Positions 45,331-55,077 of a DNA stretch of 64,000 nucleotides are shown here, piece after piece. Source of the DNA: Helicobacter magdeburgensis. GTDB taxonomy: Bacteria > Campylobacterota > Campylobacteria > Campylobacterales > Helicobacteraceae. The stretch spans positions 1 through 64,000 of the forward strand of contig NZ_JRPE02000005.1 in NCBI RefSeq assembly GCF_000765825.2, written 5' to 3'. The position numbers were made by a program, and so were the translations under genes. How positions within the stretch are numbered: position 1 is the first letter of the stretch; each line of letters opens with the position of its first letter. The notes beneath the pieces are model-generated. The model had not been told where the DNA came from and did no database searches. It saw nothing but the letters and a program-made list of their open reading frames with translations.

Positions 45331-46530
45331 TTGAATCTTAATATCACTCTGCTTTGCGATCATAATATCAATACCAAGCCCCGCTCAAGTCGGCTTTTAG
45401 AACTCTTAGGCAAAATACAGAAAACTTCACACCACACATTGTGCCTAAATGTCATTTCAAAAGACTGCCAAAGCCTTGCTATTGTGGATTCTACACAAGT
45501 CACACTTTTTAGCTTCCCCCCTGATAAATCAAGCAAACAACGCACAAAGCAGGAAAATGACAGAATCTTAAGGCTTTGTAAAAAAGGGGATTTTATGCCC
45601 CTTATTTTCACACCAAACCGCAAACCTATCACTAAGATTCTTAGCTCCCTGCCCTTACAGAATCTGCTTATTGTAGAAGACATTACACTTCTGCCCTTTG
45701 CGTGCGAGTATAAAGACCATAATCCGCAGTGCAAGATTCTCATTGATTTGCGTGAATTTTACCCGCTTGAGTATGAGAATGATACGCAATGGCTTCAAGG
45801 GCTTGGGCGATTTTTTAGCTTTTTATGTGAGACTTACTTAAGCTGTGTGGATTTTGCCTTTAGCGTGAGCGATGGGCTATGTGAGCGGTATAAAAAAGAT
45901 TTTTATATCCCTTGTAAAACTTTTTTATCCTTGCCGCCTTTTTATGATATTTCACCCCGCCCCACACAAGAAAGGATAAAGATTCTCTATCACGGCTTTA
46001 TAAGCCCCGATAGAAGCAGTATGGAGCTTTTAGACTTAGCTAGACTTTTAGAGCAAACGCCCTTTAGCCTTCACATAATGGCTCTAAGCAATCAAAAAGG
46101 TTTTTTAGAATCTTTTACCCAACAAGCCAAAAGTATCACATCTCTGCAGATTCTGCAACCTGTGGCGATGAAGGAGATTATCCCAACAAGCCTTGAATAC
46201 GACATAGGACTTATCCCCTTTAAGCCAACAACCTTTAATCTCGCCCATTGTATGCCAAATAAACTTTTTGAATATCTCCAAGCTAGACTTGCTATCCTTA
46301 GCACACCCTTGCAGGATATGAGCCATTTTCTTAACACGCATAAATGCGGGATTATCACTAATGGCTTTGAATCCAGCGATATTGTTTCAGCCCTAACAAA
46401 ACATACAAAAGATGATATTGATAAACTCAAACACAACGCCCACCTTGCAGCACAAAAGTGTCATTTAGATATGAATCTAGAGATTTTAAAGAATGTGCTG
46501 GGCGATATATTGGGAATCAAAATAGAGTGA
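45331..46530 (+). CDS. Glycosyltransferase, GT4-like
   Basis: A 399-residue GT-B type protein. The N-terminal Rossmann domain is divergent. The C-terminal domain shows IKILYHGFISPDRSSMELLDLARLL (the GT4 β-strand and following helix) and IGLIPFKPTTFNLAHCMPNKLFEYLQARLAIL, the nucleotide-sugar binding E-x7-E-like region with KLFEYL. It probably adds a sugar to LPS or another surface glycan. The start is TTG after SD AAGGAATAAG. A hairpin AATGGAAT/ATTCCATT at 45280-45311 lies just before the SD. It is a singleton, not in a glycan cluster. Confidence 0.75.
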   Translation: MNLNITLLCDHNINTKPRSSRLLELLGKIQKTSHHTLCLNVISKDCQSLAIVDSTQVTLFSFPPDKSSKQRTKQENDRILRLCKKGDFMPLIFTPNRKPITKILSSLPLQNLLIVEDITLLPFACEYKDHNPQCKILIDLREFYPLEYENDTQWLQGLGRFFSFLCETYLSCVDFAFSVSDGLCERYKKDFYIPCKTFLSLPPFYDISPRPTQERIKILYHGFISPDRSSMELLDLARLLEQTPFSLHIMALSNQKGFLESFTQQAKSITSLQILQPVAMKEIIPTSLEYDIGLIPFKPTTFNLAHCMPNKLFEYLQARLAILSTPLQDMSHFLNTHKCGIITNGFESSDIVSALTKHTKDDIDKLKHNAHLAAQKCHLDMNLEILKNVLGDILGIKIE

Positions 46531-46689
46531 AAGGCTAAAGCCTACAATACCATTAATCACAAGCAGGGCAAAAAATGGCGGACGATGGGAAGATCGCATA
46601 ATAAAAAATAGACTTAAAGGAAACAGCACCACCCCTAAGCCAAAAAGCACCCAGCCCACAAGCCCTAGTAAAAATTGTGTATCTTTCAT
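46486..46689 (-). CDS. Small two-helix membrane protein
   Basis: A 67-residue protein with two hydrophobic segments (about residues 5-30 and 40-58) and a short basic loop SSHRPPF, suggesting two membrane helices. SD AAAGGATT precedes the ATG. Its 3' end overlaps the 3' end of the opposite-strand glycosyltransferase gene by 45 bp. It is 28 bp downstream of lon on the same strand. Function unknown. Confidence 0.55.
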   Translation of the reverse strand: MKDTQFLLGLVGWVLFGLGVVLFPLSLFFIMRSSHRPPFFALLVINGIVGFSLSLYFDSQYIAQHIL

Positions 46690-46717
46690 TCCCGCGGAAT
46701 CCTTTAGAGCAAATCTG

Positions 46718-49138
46718 TTAAGGCAGCAATGCGAGTTTTAGCACTTCTTGTATATCGCTAACGCCGATAATCTCTAGCTTTTGCTGCACCTCTTTGGGAA
46801 TGTCTTTTAAATCGCGTTCATAGTTTTTTTGCGGAATGATAGCCCTTTGGATTCCAGCCTTATGTGCGGCAATAAGCTTTTCTTTCAAACCGCCAATGGC
46901 TAAAACCTTGCCTTGTAATGTCAGCTCCCCTGTCATCGCCACACTTGCATTGATTTTAGAATCTGTCAAAATGGAGGCAATCACACACGCCATAGCAATA
47001 CCCGCACTTGGACCATCTTTTGGCGTAGCACCCTCTGGCACGTGTAAATGTATATCATAGCTTTGATAAATGGGCGTTTTTGAGCTAGTTTTCTTTGCAG
47101 TGCTTTTTTGCTTTAAAACCTTATTATCAAGCAGGACTTTCACCACAGAATGCGCAATATGGGCAGATTCTTTCATCACTTCGCCAAGGCTACCTGTAAG
47201 TGTCAATGCCCCCTTGCCCTTAATCTTAATAGCTTCAATCTTTAGCACATCACCGCCCACACTCGTCCAAGCAAGTCCATTCACCACACCAACGCTATGT
47301 TGCTTATCCGCTGGGGAGATTTCAAACACAATTTTATCAAGGAATTCATTTAAGTTTTTTGGCGTAATGCTTACAGATTCGCTCCCCTTAAGGATTAAAA
47401 TCGCACTTTTTCGCATAATTTGTGCGATTTTATGACGCAGACTTCTCACCCCGGCTTCACGCGTATATTTTTCAATCACCTGCTTTAAGGCTATGGCTGA
47501 AATATTGAACTCATTTTGACTTAAGCCGTGTTTTTTAAGCTCTTGAGGGATAAGGTATTTTTTTGCAATCTCATACTTTTCTTGTGGCGTGTAAGAAGAA
47601 ATAGCAATAAACTCCATTCTATCACGCAGGGGGGCGGGAATTGTGGATATATCATTAGCCGTGGCGATAAAAATGGCTTGGGATAAATCCACATCAAAAT
47701 TTGTGTAATAATCCCTAAAAGCGTGATTTTGCTCCGGGTCTAGAATCTCAAGCAAAACGCTTGTAGGATCGCCACGATAGCTTCTGCCGACTTTATCAAT
47801 CTCATCAAGCACGATGAGTGGATTCATCTCTTTTGCTTCAATAAGCCCTTGTATAATGCGTCCGGGCATTGCCCCGATATATGTTCGCCGATGTCCCCTT
47901 AGCTCATTGACATCTTCTAATCCTCCAAGAGCGATACGCACAAGCTTTCTTTTAATCGCTTTGGCAATGGAGTTTGCAAGGCTTGTTTTCCCCACACCCG
48001 GCGGTCCATAAAAGCATAAAATCGTGCCTTTCTCACTTTTCTCTTCTTTTTTATTGTCTTTTTTTTCACTTTTTTTTGTCTCTTTGGCTTGAGTAGATTC
48101 TCTTTTGGCAATCAGCTCTTTTACCGCAAAATACTCAACAATGCGTTCCTTTGGCTCTTCAAGGGAGTAATGATCCATATCTAGTTGTCTGGCTACTTTT
48201 TGAATAGAAAGCTTTTGCTTAGCATAGACGCCAAAAGGAATCTCAAGCACCCATTCAACATAGTTTTGCAAAATATTCGCATCGCCACTATCTTGGTGCA
48301 TACGAGAGAGCCGCTTAATCTGCTTATGCACCTCTTTATAGGCATTTTCACCCATAAAAGGCTTTAGGGCATTAAGCTTTTGCAAATACTGCTCTATCTC
48401 CTCATCACGCGTATTATCCGTGCCTAGCTCTTTTTGAATCTGCTTTAACTGCTCTTTAAGGAAATATTCCTTATTGACTTGCTCCATTTTGTTATGGACT
48501 TTGTTTTTTATCTCTTTTTGAAGTTTTTGAGCCTGTGTTTCCTCAATAATATAATCAATAAGCCCCAAAATCCGCTCTTCCACATCATCTTTAGCAAAGA
48601 GCGTATAGGCTTGATTTTTGGAAAGTCGCATAGCTGAAGCGATGAGATCTACAATGCGGTTTGGCTCGGAGTTTTCTTCAATACTTTTGAGTAAATCTGG
48701 CGGAAAATGCCCATCAAGATTTGCTAAATGTCGCACCTTTTCACGCAAAACTTCTAAGAGTGCGTTCATTTTTATCTCATCATATTCCTTATAGTAAATC
48801 CTATCTACCTCAACGCTTAGCGGCTCTTTGCTTGATTTTATCACTTTTAGAATCTTGCCACGATACAAGCCTTTAAAAAGCAGCTTCACACGCCCATCAG
48901 GCAATGCTACCTTACGCATAATAGAGCCTATCACACCCACATCATAAAAGGCTTGATTATCATCGCTTCGTGTTGAGCTGATAAAAATAAGGCTATTGCC
49001 CTTTATGGCTTTGTCAGCTGCTTTAATATTACTCTCATCACTAATAAAAAGTGGAGCAATCATAAAAGGATAAATAAAAAGCTCATCTTCTATTACAAGG
49101 GGCATTACTATGGGAAAATCATTTTCTATATTTGTCAT
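46718..49138 (-). CDS. lon: ATP-dependent protease Lon
   Basis: An 806-residue cytoplasmic AAA+ serine protease for misfolded and regulatory proteins. It has an N-terminal substrate-binding LON domain (to about 210) and a coiled region. Walker A is FYGPPGVGKTSLAN near 378 and Walker B is PLIVLDEIDKVG. The Ser-Lys catalytic dyad lies in PEGATPKDGPSAGIAM (Ser near 693). A Lys/Glu-rich insert (AKETKKSEKKDNKKEEKSEK) precedes Walker A, as in other Helicobacter Lon proteins. It lies 19 bp downstream of bamD, the same pairing as HP1378-HP1379. Confidence 0.97.
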   Translation of the reverse strand: MTNIENDFPIVMPLVIEDELFIYPFMIAPLFISDESNIKAADKAIKGNSLIFISSTRSDDNQAFYDVGVIGSIMRKVALPDGRVKLLFKGLYRGKILKVIKSSKEPLSVEVDRIYYKEYDEIKMNALLEVLREKVRHLANLDGHFPPDLLKSIEENSEPNRIVDLIASAMRLSKNQAYTLFAKDDVEERILGLIDYIIEETQAQKLQKEIKNKVHNKMEQVNKEYFLKEQLKQIQKELGTDNTRDEEIEQYLQKLNALKPFMGENAYKEVHKQIKRLSRMHQDSGDANILQNYVEWVLEIPFGVYAKQKLSIQKVARQLDMDHYSLEEPKERIVEYFAVKELIAKRESTQAKETKKSEKKDNKKEEKSEKGTILCFYGPPGVGKTSLANSIAKAIKRKLVRIALGGLEDVNELRGHRRTYIGAMPGRIIQGLIEAKEMNPLIVLDEIDKVGRSYRGDPTSVLLEILDPEQNHAFRDYYTNFDVDLSQAIFIATANDISTIPAPLRDRMEFIAISSYTPQEKYEIAKKYLIPQELKKHGLSQNEFNISAIALKQVIEKYTREAGVRSLRHKIAQIMRKSAILILKGSESVSITPKNLNEFLDKIVFEISPADKQHSVGVVNGLAWTSVGGDVLKIEAIKIKGKGALTLTGSLGEVMKESAHIAHSVVKVLLDNKVLKQKSTAKKTSSKTPIYQSYDIHLHVPEGATPKDGPSAGIAMACVIASILTDSKINASVAMTGELTLQGKVLAIGGLKEKLIAAHKAGIQRAIIPQKNYERDLKDIPKEVQQKLEIIGVSDIQEVLKLALLP

Positions 49139-49157
49139 TCTCTCTCCTAATATATTA

Positions 49158-49799
49158 TTACCAATTAAAAAGTCTTACATACCAAGGCACGTGCGATGGC
49201 TTTGGCTTGAATCTTGTAAGCAACTCTTCATCAATGCGTGAGAGATACTCATCTTTTGCTTCATCTTTATCTTGCTTATCATACACATTGGCAATTGCCT
49301 TATATAGCTCAATCTGCCCTAATTGAAACTTAATATATACATATTCCACATAAGGTGCATAGCGACTATTTGGATAGCTTTGCAAAAAGTTTTGTGCTTC
49401 TTTTATGCTTTGGGCGACAAACTCTTGATCCTTGCTGTAATTTTTAAAGCCATAGAAATTTGTTAGAATCTTCAAATACCGCACATAGTCTTGATTTGCC
49501 AACGAAGTGTAGCGTTTAAGATATTCATCAAAATAAAATGCAGCTAAAAGATATTCATCTTTTTCCATATGAGCCTCTCCTAAAATCAGCATAGCTTCTG
49601 GCACAAGAGGGGAATTAATATGCTCACTTTGCAAAGATGAGAAGTAGCCATCTGCTCCCTCTAAGTTGCCAAAATTAATCTCTTTGATGATGGATTCATA
49701 CCAATATGACGCGGGCTTGTTATACTCCACTTCTTTTTTTGCACAGCCAAAAAATATCAAATTTGCAAGCAAAAGACACATAAACGCGTAGATTCTCAT
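49158..49799 (-). CDS. bamD: Outer-membrane assembly lipoprotein BamD (ComL)
   Basis: A 213-residue lipoprotein of the BAM complex that inserts β-barrel proteins. It has a signal sequence with lipobox FFGC (lipidated Cys at about residue 19), then tetratricopeptide-like helices: ASYWYESIIKEINFGNLEGADGYFSSL, PEAMLILGEAHMEKDEYLLAAFYFDEYLKRY, RYAPYVEYVYIKFQLGQ. It is divergent from fliW and followed by lon; the order fliW-bamD-lon equals HP1377-HP1379. Confidence 0.92.
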   Translation of the reverse strand: MRIYAFMCLLLANLIFFGCAKKEVEYNKPASYWYESIIKEINFGNLEGADGYFSSLQSEHINSPLVPEAMLILGEAHMEKDEYLLAAFYFDEYLKRYTSLANQDYVRYLKILTNFYGFKNYSKDQEFVAQSIKEAQNFLQSYPNSRYAPYVEYVYIKFQLGQIELYKAIANVYDKQDKDEAKDEYLSRIDEELLTRFKPKPSHVPWYVRLFNW

Positions 49800-49883
49800 T
49801 AAAAACCTTTAAATTTTGAAAATAAAAATGTATTATACACTTTAGATTCCACTATTTAGTATAAAAACTACATAATTTTGTGT

Positions 49884-49889
49884 TATAAT
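49884..49889 (+). promoter_or_regulatory. -10 box (TATAAT) of fliW
   Basis: TGTTATAATCC gives initiation near 49896, about 36 nt before ATG 49932. This excludes the upstream in-frame TTG at 49878 as a start. Confidence 0.6.
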
Positions 49890-49931
49890 CCGTGCTTCTA
49901 TCGTGGATATAGCCTAAATTTCTTGGAGAAA

Positions 49932-50366
49932 ATGATGATTTTTGAAGTCAAATCGCCGATTCTAGGGTTTGAAAATGTAACAAAGATGAAACTTGAAAAA
50001 ATTGATGAGCTGTTTATGAAGCTCTATAATGCCGAATATGAAGTGCCTCACTTTACACTTGTCAATCCTTTTTTGCTACGAGAATACGAATTTGATGTGC
50101 CTTCAAACATTAAGATTCTGCTTGATTTAAATAATGCCAAAAATATCGCTGTTGCCAATATTATGGTGATTCAAAAGCCTATTGAAAACTCCACCATAAA
50201 CTTTCTAGCACCCCTTATTTTTAACTTTGATAATCTCACAATGGCACAAGTTGTCCTTGATAGCACACAATATCCAATGTATAGCTTAAGTGAATCTATC
50301 GGGCAGTATTATAATAAAGAGGAAGCTCAAAAAGGCGAAAACGCTGCTCCTGTAAGAAAGAGCTAA
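49932..50366 (+). CDS. fliW: Flagellar assembly factor FliW
   Basis: A 144-residue protein that antagonises the RNA-binding regulator CsrA and stabilises flagellin. It begins [25 protein letters not shown] with the FliW core [20 protein letters not shown] and the C-terminal [25 protein letters not shown] (LxAPIVxN-type motif). ATG 49932 or the adjacent 49935 follows SD TTGGAGAAA. H. pylori has two FliW homologues; the neighbourhood identifies this one with HP1377. A short polar tail extends beyond the conserved part. Confidence 0.9.
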   Translation: MMIFEVKSPILGFENVTKMKLEKIDELFMKLYNAEYEVPHFTLVNPFLLREYEFDVPSNIKILLDLNNAKNIAVANIMVIQKPIENSTINFLAPLIFNFDNLTMAQVVLDSTQYPMYSLSESIGQYYNKEEAQKGENAAPVRKS

Positions 50367-50432
50367 ATTTAGATTCTATATTCCAAAACAAGCAATCATA
50401 CACAAAAGCCACAAAATACATAAAGGTTACAG

Positions 50433-51242
50433 ATGAAAAAAACACTTCTTGTTATAGGCTATGGCAATATGGCAAAAGCCATTCTTACACATAATGACTT
50501 CATCGTCTCACATTTTAATGTCCTTCTTACCGGCAGAGATTTACAAAAAGCTAAAGATTGTATCGCCAAATGTTGCATAGAAGCTCAAATCTATACGCCA
50601 CAATACGCAGATTCTAAGCCCTTGCTTGATATACAAGATAGCGTTATTCTGCTTTGCACAAAGCCAAAGGGGCTAGATAGCTTTATTTTTCAAGGCAAGG
50701 CTCAATGCGTGTATAGCGTGCTAGCCGGGGTTAGCATTGAAGCTCTAGACAAACAGATGAAATCTTGCCATATCGTGCGGCTTATGCCAAATATCGCCGC
50801 TTTTAGTAAAAACTCCGCCACTGCCTTTTATCACAAGTCCTATACACAACAAGCAGATTCAAAAATTAATGCAGAAATCCTTGCATTTTTAGAATCTTTT
50901 GGCAAAGCTGTAAGTGTAGATAATGAAGCACTCATAGAATCTAGCATTGCCACAAGTGGCAGTAGCATTGCTTTCCTTGCACTCATTGCCGAATCTCTTA
51001 TAGATGCAGGAATCTTAGAAGGGCTAACCCACGCCCAAAGCCAAGATTTAGTCAAGCAAACTTTTCTAGGCTTTGCCACAGAATTAGCTACAAAAAGCCC
51101 CAGCGAGTTGAAATACGCCATTTCAAGCCCGGGTGGGACGACCATTAGAGGTTTAGCCATTTTAGAAGAGCTAGGTGTGCGTGGAGCGTTTATCAAAGCC
51201 GCTCACACTGCTGCAAAACACGCACGAGATTCTAAAAAATAA
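50433..51242 (+). CDS. proC: Pyrroline-5-carboxylate reductase
   Basis: Last step of proline synthesis: NAD(P)H reduction of pyrroline-5-carboxylate. The 269-residue protein has the Rossmann start [13 protein letters not shown] and [10 protein letters not shown]. The family C-terminal signature is [39 protein letters not shown], with the usual DAVSSPGGTT region. SD AAAGGTTAC precedes the ATG. Its TAA shares one base with the tgt start (TAATG), so the genes are coupled. Confidence 0.95.
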   Translation: MKKTLLVIGYGNMAKAILTHNDFIVSHFNVLLTGRDLQKAKDCIAKCCIEAQIYTPQYADSKPLLDIQDSVILLCTKPKGLDSFIFQGKAQCVYSVLAGVSIEALDKQMKSCHIVRLMPNIAAFSKNSATAFYHKSYTQQADSKINAEILAFLESFGKAVSVDNEALIESSIATSGSSIAFLALIAESLIDAGILEGLTHAQSQDLVKQTFLGFATELATKSPSELKYAISSPGGTTIRGLAILEELGVRGAFIKAAHTAAKHARDSKK

Positions 51243-52384
51243 TGCAAGTGAGTATAGAAGCCAAAGATGGCAAGGCAAGAGCACTCACACTCACTCTTGC
51301 TCACTCTATCGTGCAAACGCCCATTTTTATGCCTGTTGGCACACAGGGCTGTGTCAAAGCCCTTGATAGCCTTGATTTAGCACAAAATCTTAATGCTAAA
51401 ATTATCCTTGCAAATACCTATCATATGTATTTGCGTGTGGGGATAGAGCGATTAAAATCTTTTGGTGGGATTCATACATTTGCTAACTTTAATGGGAGCT
51501 ACTTAAGCGATAGCGGTGGATTCCAAGCCTTTAGCTTAAACAAAAATGTCAAGCTTAATGAAAATGGCGTAGAGTTTAAATCCCATATTGATGGTTCTAA
51601 ACATTTCTTTTCCCCCTCTTTTGTGCTAGATATTCAATACGCCCTAAATAGCGATATTATGATGGTGCTTGATGACTTAGTAGGGCTTCCAGCAAGTGAG
51701 ACAAGAATCTTAGATTCAATTAAACGCACGACAGAGTGGGCAAAAGCTTCCCTAGAATACCACGAGATGAAAAAATCTCAAGGCAAAGCCCAAACAAATA
51801 ATCTTTTTGCCATTATCCAAGGTGGCACTAGCCCAAAATTCCGTGAAATATCAGCCACTTCACTTGTAAATCTTGGCGAGTTTGATGGCTTTGCTATCGG
51901 CGGACTAGCTGTTGGGGAAAGCAATGAAGAGATGTATAGCACCATATCCCACACCATACCCTTTATGCCAGAATCTAAGCCGCGTTATCTTATGGGGGTT
52001 GGCACACCAGAAAACATTATAGAGGCGATTTATCGTGGAGTGGATATGTTTGATTGTGTAATGCCTACAAGGAATGCTAGAAATGCCACACTTTTTACGC
52101 ACTTTGGCAAGATTAACATTAAAGGGGCGAGTTTTGCTAATGACACTTCGCCTATTGATGAGAAATGCTCCTGCTACACTTGCCAAAACTACACAAGAGC
52201 CTATCTCTGCCATCTCTTCCGCTCCCAAGAAATCACCTATCATCGCCTTGCCTCATTGCATAATCTCCACTATTATTTGAATCTTGTGCGTGAGGCAAGA
52301 GAAGCGATTTTGCAAGGAGCTTTTGCAGCCTATCGGCAAAATTTTTACCACTTAAGAGAAATGGAAGTCCCCAATGAATATTAA
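51242..52384 (+). CDS. tgt: tRNA-guanine transglycosylase
   Basis: Exchanges G34 for preQ1 in queuosine tRNAs. The 380-residue protein has [33 protein letters not shown] (catalytic Asp), the nucleophile-region segment [11 protein letters not shown], and the zinc site [33 protein letters not shown]. It overlaps proC by one base and rbfA by 11 bp, making a proC-tgt-rbfA-rimP-ribD-methyltransferase run of overlapping genes. Confidence 0.96.
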   Translation: MQVSIEAKDGKARALTLTLAHSIVQTPIFMPVGTQGCVKALDSLDLAQNLNAKIILANTYHMYLRVGIERLKSFGGIHTFANFNGSYLSDSGGFQAFSLNKNVKLNENGVEFKSHIDGSKHFFSPSFVLDIQYALNSDIMMVLDDLVGLPASETRILDSIKRTTEWAKASLEYHEMKKSQGKAQTNNLFAIIQGGTSPKFREISATSLVNLGEFDGFAIGGLAVGESNEEMYSTISHTIPFMPESKPRYLMGVGTPENIIEAIYRGVDMFDCVMPTRNARNATLFTHFGKINIKGASFANDTSPIDEKCSCYTCQNYTRAYLCHLFRSQEITYHRLASLHNLHYYLNLVREAREAILQGAFAAYRQNFYHLREMEVPNEY

Positions 52385-52733
52385 ACAACAACGCACAGAA
52401 TCTTTGCTCCAAGAAGTGCTAAGTCTTGCCCTATCCCAGCTCCAAGACACGCAGATTAATACTCTTACAATCACAGGCGTAAAATGCTCTAAGGGTAAGC
52501 AGAGTGCGGAAGTGTATATTGAAGGCACAGATATTCCACACGATGAACGCAAAGCTATTTTAGAGCAACTCAAAAAAGCTCAAGGAATCTTAAAAGAATA
52601 TGTTCTCAACTCTACGCAGTGGTTTCGTAGCCCAAATTTGATTTTTAAGTTTGATGATACGCTACATTCTGCTAACAATCTAGATTCAATTTTCGCACAA
52701 CTAGAGCGTGAAAAACGCTCACAAAAAGACTAA
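52374..52733 (+). CDS. rbfA: Ribosome-binding factor A
   Basis: A KH-fold 30S maturation factor, 119 residues. Conserved pieces are [40 protein letters not shown]-type [42 protein letters not shown] 52374 lies inside the end of tgt. rimP follows 10 bp later; rbfA and rimP act at neighbouring steps of 30S assembly. Confidence 0.9.
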   Translation: MNIKQQRTESLLQEVLSLALSQLQDTQINTLTITGVKCSKGKQSAEVYIEGTDIPHDERKAILEQLKKAQGILKEYVLNSTQWFRSPNLIFKFDDTLHSANNLDSIFAQLEREKRSQKD

Positions 52734-52743
52734 AAGGAATAAT

Positions 52744-53214
52744 ATGCTTTCAACTCAAACTGCTCAAAAGATAGAGCAGCTCGCCGCTTCTCTTTCACTC
52801 TATATTTATGACATTGATTTTTTAAAAGAAGATGAACGCCACATTTTACGCATAAGCATTACCAAAAAAGCCCCTATGCAGAATCTTAGCTCAAAAGATA
52901 GTAATGCGGTAAGCTTGCAGGACTGCCAGATTCTAAGTGAGCTACTCTCTCCGTTGCTTGATGTAGAACATATCAATATGGATAGCTATCATTTGGAAGT
53001 TAGCTCACCGGGGTTAGAGAGAATCCTAAAAAAGCCCCAGCATTACGCCTTTTCACTCGGCGAGAAGATAAGCCTTAAGCTCACAGACAAAAGCATCTTG
53101 CAAGGAATCTTAGAGAATGTCAATGACACGCATATCACGCTACTTGTGGGGAAAGAGCAAGTAAAGATTCCTTTTTCATCTATCAAAAAAGCAAAGGTTA
53201 TTTTTGAATTCTAG
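52744..53214 (+). CDS. rimP: Ribosome maturation factor RimP
   Basis: A 156-residue 30S assembly factor with the signature LSPLLDVEHINMDSYHLEVSSPGLERIL and a C-terminal SH3-like domain. An Asp/Ser-rich insert (NLSSKDSNAVSLQD) follows the first strands. ATG 52744 follows AAAAGGAATAAT; an upstream in-frame start at 52708 lies inside rbfA. Its end overlaps the ribD start by 11 bp. Confidence 0.92.
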   Translation: MLSTQTAQKIEQLAASLSLYIYDIDFLKEDERHILRISITKKAPMQNLSSKDSNAVSLQDCQILSELLSPLLDVEHINMDSYHLEVSSPGLERILKKPQHYAFSLGEKISLKLTDKSILQGILENVNDTHITLLVGKEQVKIPFSSIKKAKVIFEF

Positions 53215-54196
53215 TGATGATTTGCTTATCAAGCATTGTTGTGATATAGCGTGGGAAGCCCAAACTCTAGCCCTGCCAAATCCAAGTGTAGGGGCTGTCA
53301 TCACGCGTGAAAATGGCGAGATTTTATCCCGTGGCGTGCATAGTCTAGCTGGCACGCCCCACGCTGAAGTTATGGCTATCAAACAAGCCTATTTCACGCT
53401 CACGCAAGATTCTAGGATTTTAAATCTAGAATCTAGCCTTGAACTCCATAACTTCCTTTTACATAATCACAACGGCATTTTCAAAAACTGCTCTTTATAT
53501 GTGAGCCTAGAGCCTTGCAATCACTATGGCAAAACGCCCCCTTGTGCCAATCTCATAAAAGAGCTAGGCTTTGCTAAAGTTATTATCGGCACAAGAGATT
53601 CCCACACTCTTGCCTCTGGTGGAATGCAGACTTTACAAGAAGCGGGGATGCACACAAGCCTAAGCCAGATTCAAGATGAAGCACAAAAACTGCTTTTGCC
53701 CTTTGAGATTCTGCGAGAAAAGGGGCGATTTGTGCTTTTTAAAATCGCTATGCGACTTGATGGGGGCTATGTAAATGGGCAAATCTCGTGCGAAAAATCA
53801 CGCATTTTTACGCATAATCAACGCAGTGTGTGTGATTATCTCTGCATATCCGGAGCCACACTTAGAAGTGATAATCCAACGCTTAATGCCAGATATGCCC
53901 TCCCCCCTTATGATAAGCACAAACAGCCCAAACTCTGCTTATTTTCCAAGCGTGAAAATAATCCAAGATTCCACATTTTCCGCAATGCAGAAGAGATTGA
54001 GAGTTTAAAAGGCTTTGTTGTGATTGAAGGGGGGCTAAATCTGCTTAGTGCGTTAAGAAAATATATTGATATGCTTTTAGTGCATAAGGCGTTTTTTTGT
54101 GTAGATTTAAATTTTACACAAAAAAGCAATGCAATGGACTTTGAGCTTTACCACACAATGAATCTAGGTAAGGATCTAGCTCTATGGCTGCACTAG
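53204..54196 (+). CDS. ribD: Bifunctional riboflavin biosynthesis deaminase/reductase
   Basis: The N-terminal deaminase domain is clear: zinc motif TPHAEVMA with the proton-shuttle Glu and SLEPCNHYGKTPPCANLI (PCxxxGKTPPC). The C-terminal reductase domain (KIAMRLDGGYVNGQ, SGATLRSDNPTLNAR, VVIEGGLNLL) is recognisable but short, giving 330 residues in total. It converts the ring-opened pyrimidine intermediate in riboflavin synthesis. The start is TTG 53204 after SD AAAGG, overlapping rimP. It overlaps the following methyltransferase gene by 13 bp. Confidence 0.92.
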   Translation: MNSSDDLLIKHCCDIAWEAQTLALPNPSVGAVITRENGEILSRGVHSLAGTPHAEVMAIKQAYFTLTQDSRILNLESSLELHNFLLHNHNGIFKNCSLYVSLEPCNHYGKTPPCANLIKELGFAKVIIGTRDSHTLASGGMQTLQEAGMHTSLSQIQDEAQKLLLPFEILREKGRFVLFKIAMRLDGGYVNGQISCEKSRIFTHNQRSVCDYLCISGATLRSDNPTLNARYALPPYDKHKQPKLCLFSKRENNPRFHIFRNAEEIESLKGFVVIEGGLNLLSALRKYIDMLLVHKAFFCVDLNFTQKSNAMDFELYHTMNLGKDLALWLH

Positions 54197-54981
54197 AGAT
54201 ATACCAACTCCACGATGGCTACTGCTATAACACCGATAGCCTTATCTTGAGCCACTTTGCTAGGGCTTTTCTAAAATCTAGAATCTCACTCTTAGATGTG
54301 GGAGCTGGAAGTGGGATTCTAGGAATGCTCTGTGCTAGGGAGATTCTCAATAAAGCCAACAAAACCTCACCACAAAATCTGCCAAATGTGAATCTGCACC
54401 TTGTAGAAAAAGATATGCTAATGGCACAATGTGCGAGCTTAAACACAAGGCAGTTTGAATCCAAAATACATTCTCAAGTGCATTGCGTGGATTTCTTAGA
54501 TTTTCACACTGATATAAAGTTTGATTTTGTCATCAGCAATCCGCCCTTTTATGCCAAGGGGGCGTTACAAGGCACAAATATGCGTAAAAATATGGCACGA
54601 CACCAAAGCTTTCTGCCCCTTCCTACCCTACTTACACATATCAAGCGTGTGATAAAGCCAAATGGGAGCTTATGCCTATGCTATGATGCAAGGGAGTTGC
54701 AAACGCTATTTTATGAACTTAGAATCTGCGGGTTTAATGTAGATACACTCCGCTTTGTGCATTCTTTACAAGATAGAGAATCTAGCCTTGTTGTGCTAAG
54801 GGCAAAGATTCAAAGCAAATCGCCACTGCGGATTCTGCCGCCACTTTTTACACATAATAGCACCACTCAAACAGATAATACCGATGAGCTTAAAGCCATT
54901 TATGCGTGGGCAAAGACACAAAGCATTAAAATCACGCCTAATGAGCTAGAATCTCTCTACAAAAAAATCCAAAAGATATAA
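54184..54981 (+). CDS. N6-adenine methyltransferase, TrmN6-like
   Basis: A 265-residue SAM-dependent methyltransferase with motif I LLDVGAGSGILGMLCA and catalytic motif VISNPPFYAKGA (NPPF, as in amino-N methylases). It resembles TrmN6/YfiC, which modifies A37 of tRNA-Val, and HP1504, which follows ribD in H. pylori. The substrate assignment is inference. It begins inside ribD and ends the proC-led run. Confidence 0.8.
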   Translation: MAALEIYQLHDGYCYNTDSLILSHFARAFLKSRISLLDVGAGSGILGMLCAREILNKANKTSPQNLPNVNLHLVEKDMLMAQCASLNTRQFESKIHSQVHCVDFLDFHTDIKFDFVISNPPFYAKGALQGTNMRKNMARHQSFLPLPTLLTHIKRVIKPNGSLCLCYDARELQTLFYELRICGFNVDTLRFVHSLQDRESSLVVLRAKIQSKSPLRILPPLFTHNSTTQTDNTDELKAIYAWAKTQSIKITPNELESLYKKIQKI

Positions 54982-55033
54982 AAAATAGTAGGGATTAGAA
55001 TCTTTGAGTGTAATTTTGCGTTATTTTAAAGGA

Positions 55034-55057
55034 AGCAAGGTATAATACAACCTTGCT
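55034..55057 (+). promoter_or_regulatory. Promoter with -10 box inside a perfect dyad
   Basis: AGCAAGG (55034-55040) and its reverse complement CCTTGCT (55051-55057) flank TATAAT (55041-55046). A protein binding this dyad would cover the -10 and the start point. The gene at 55078 follows. Confidence 0.55.
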
Positions 55058-55077
55058 ACAATTTTAAAGGGAATGCG

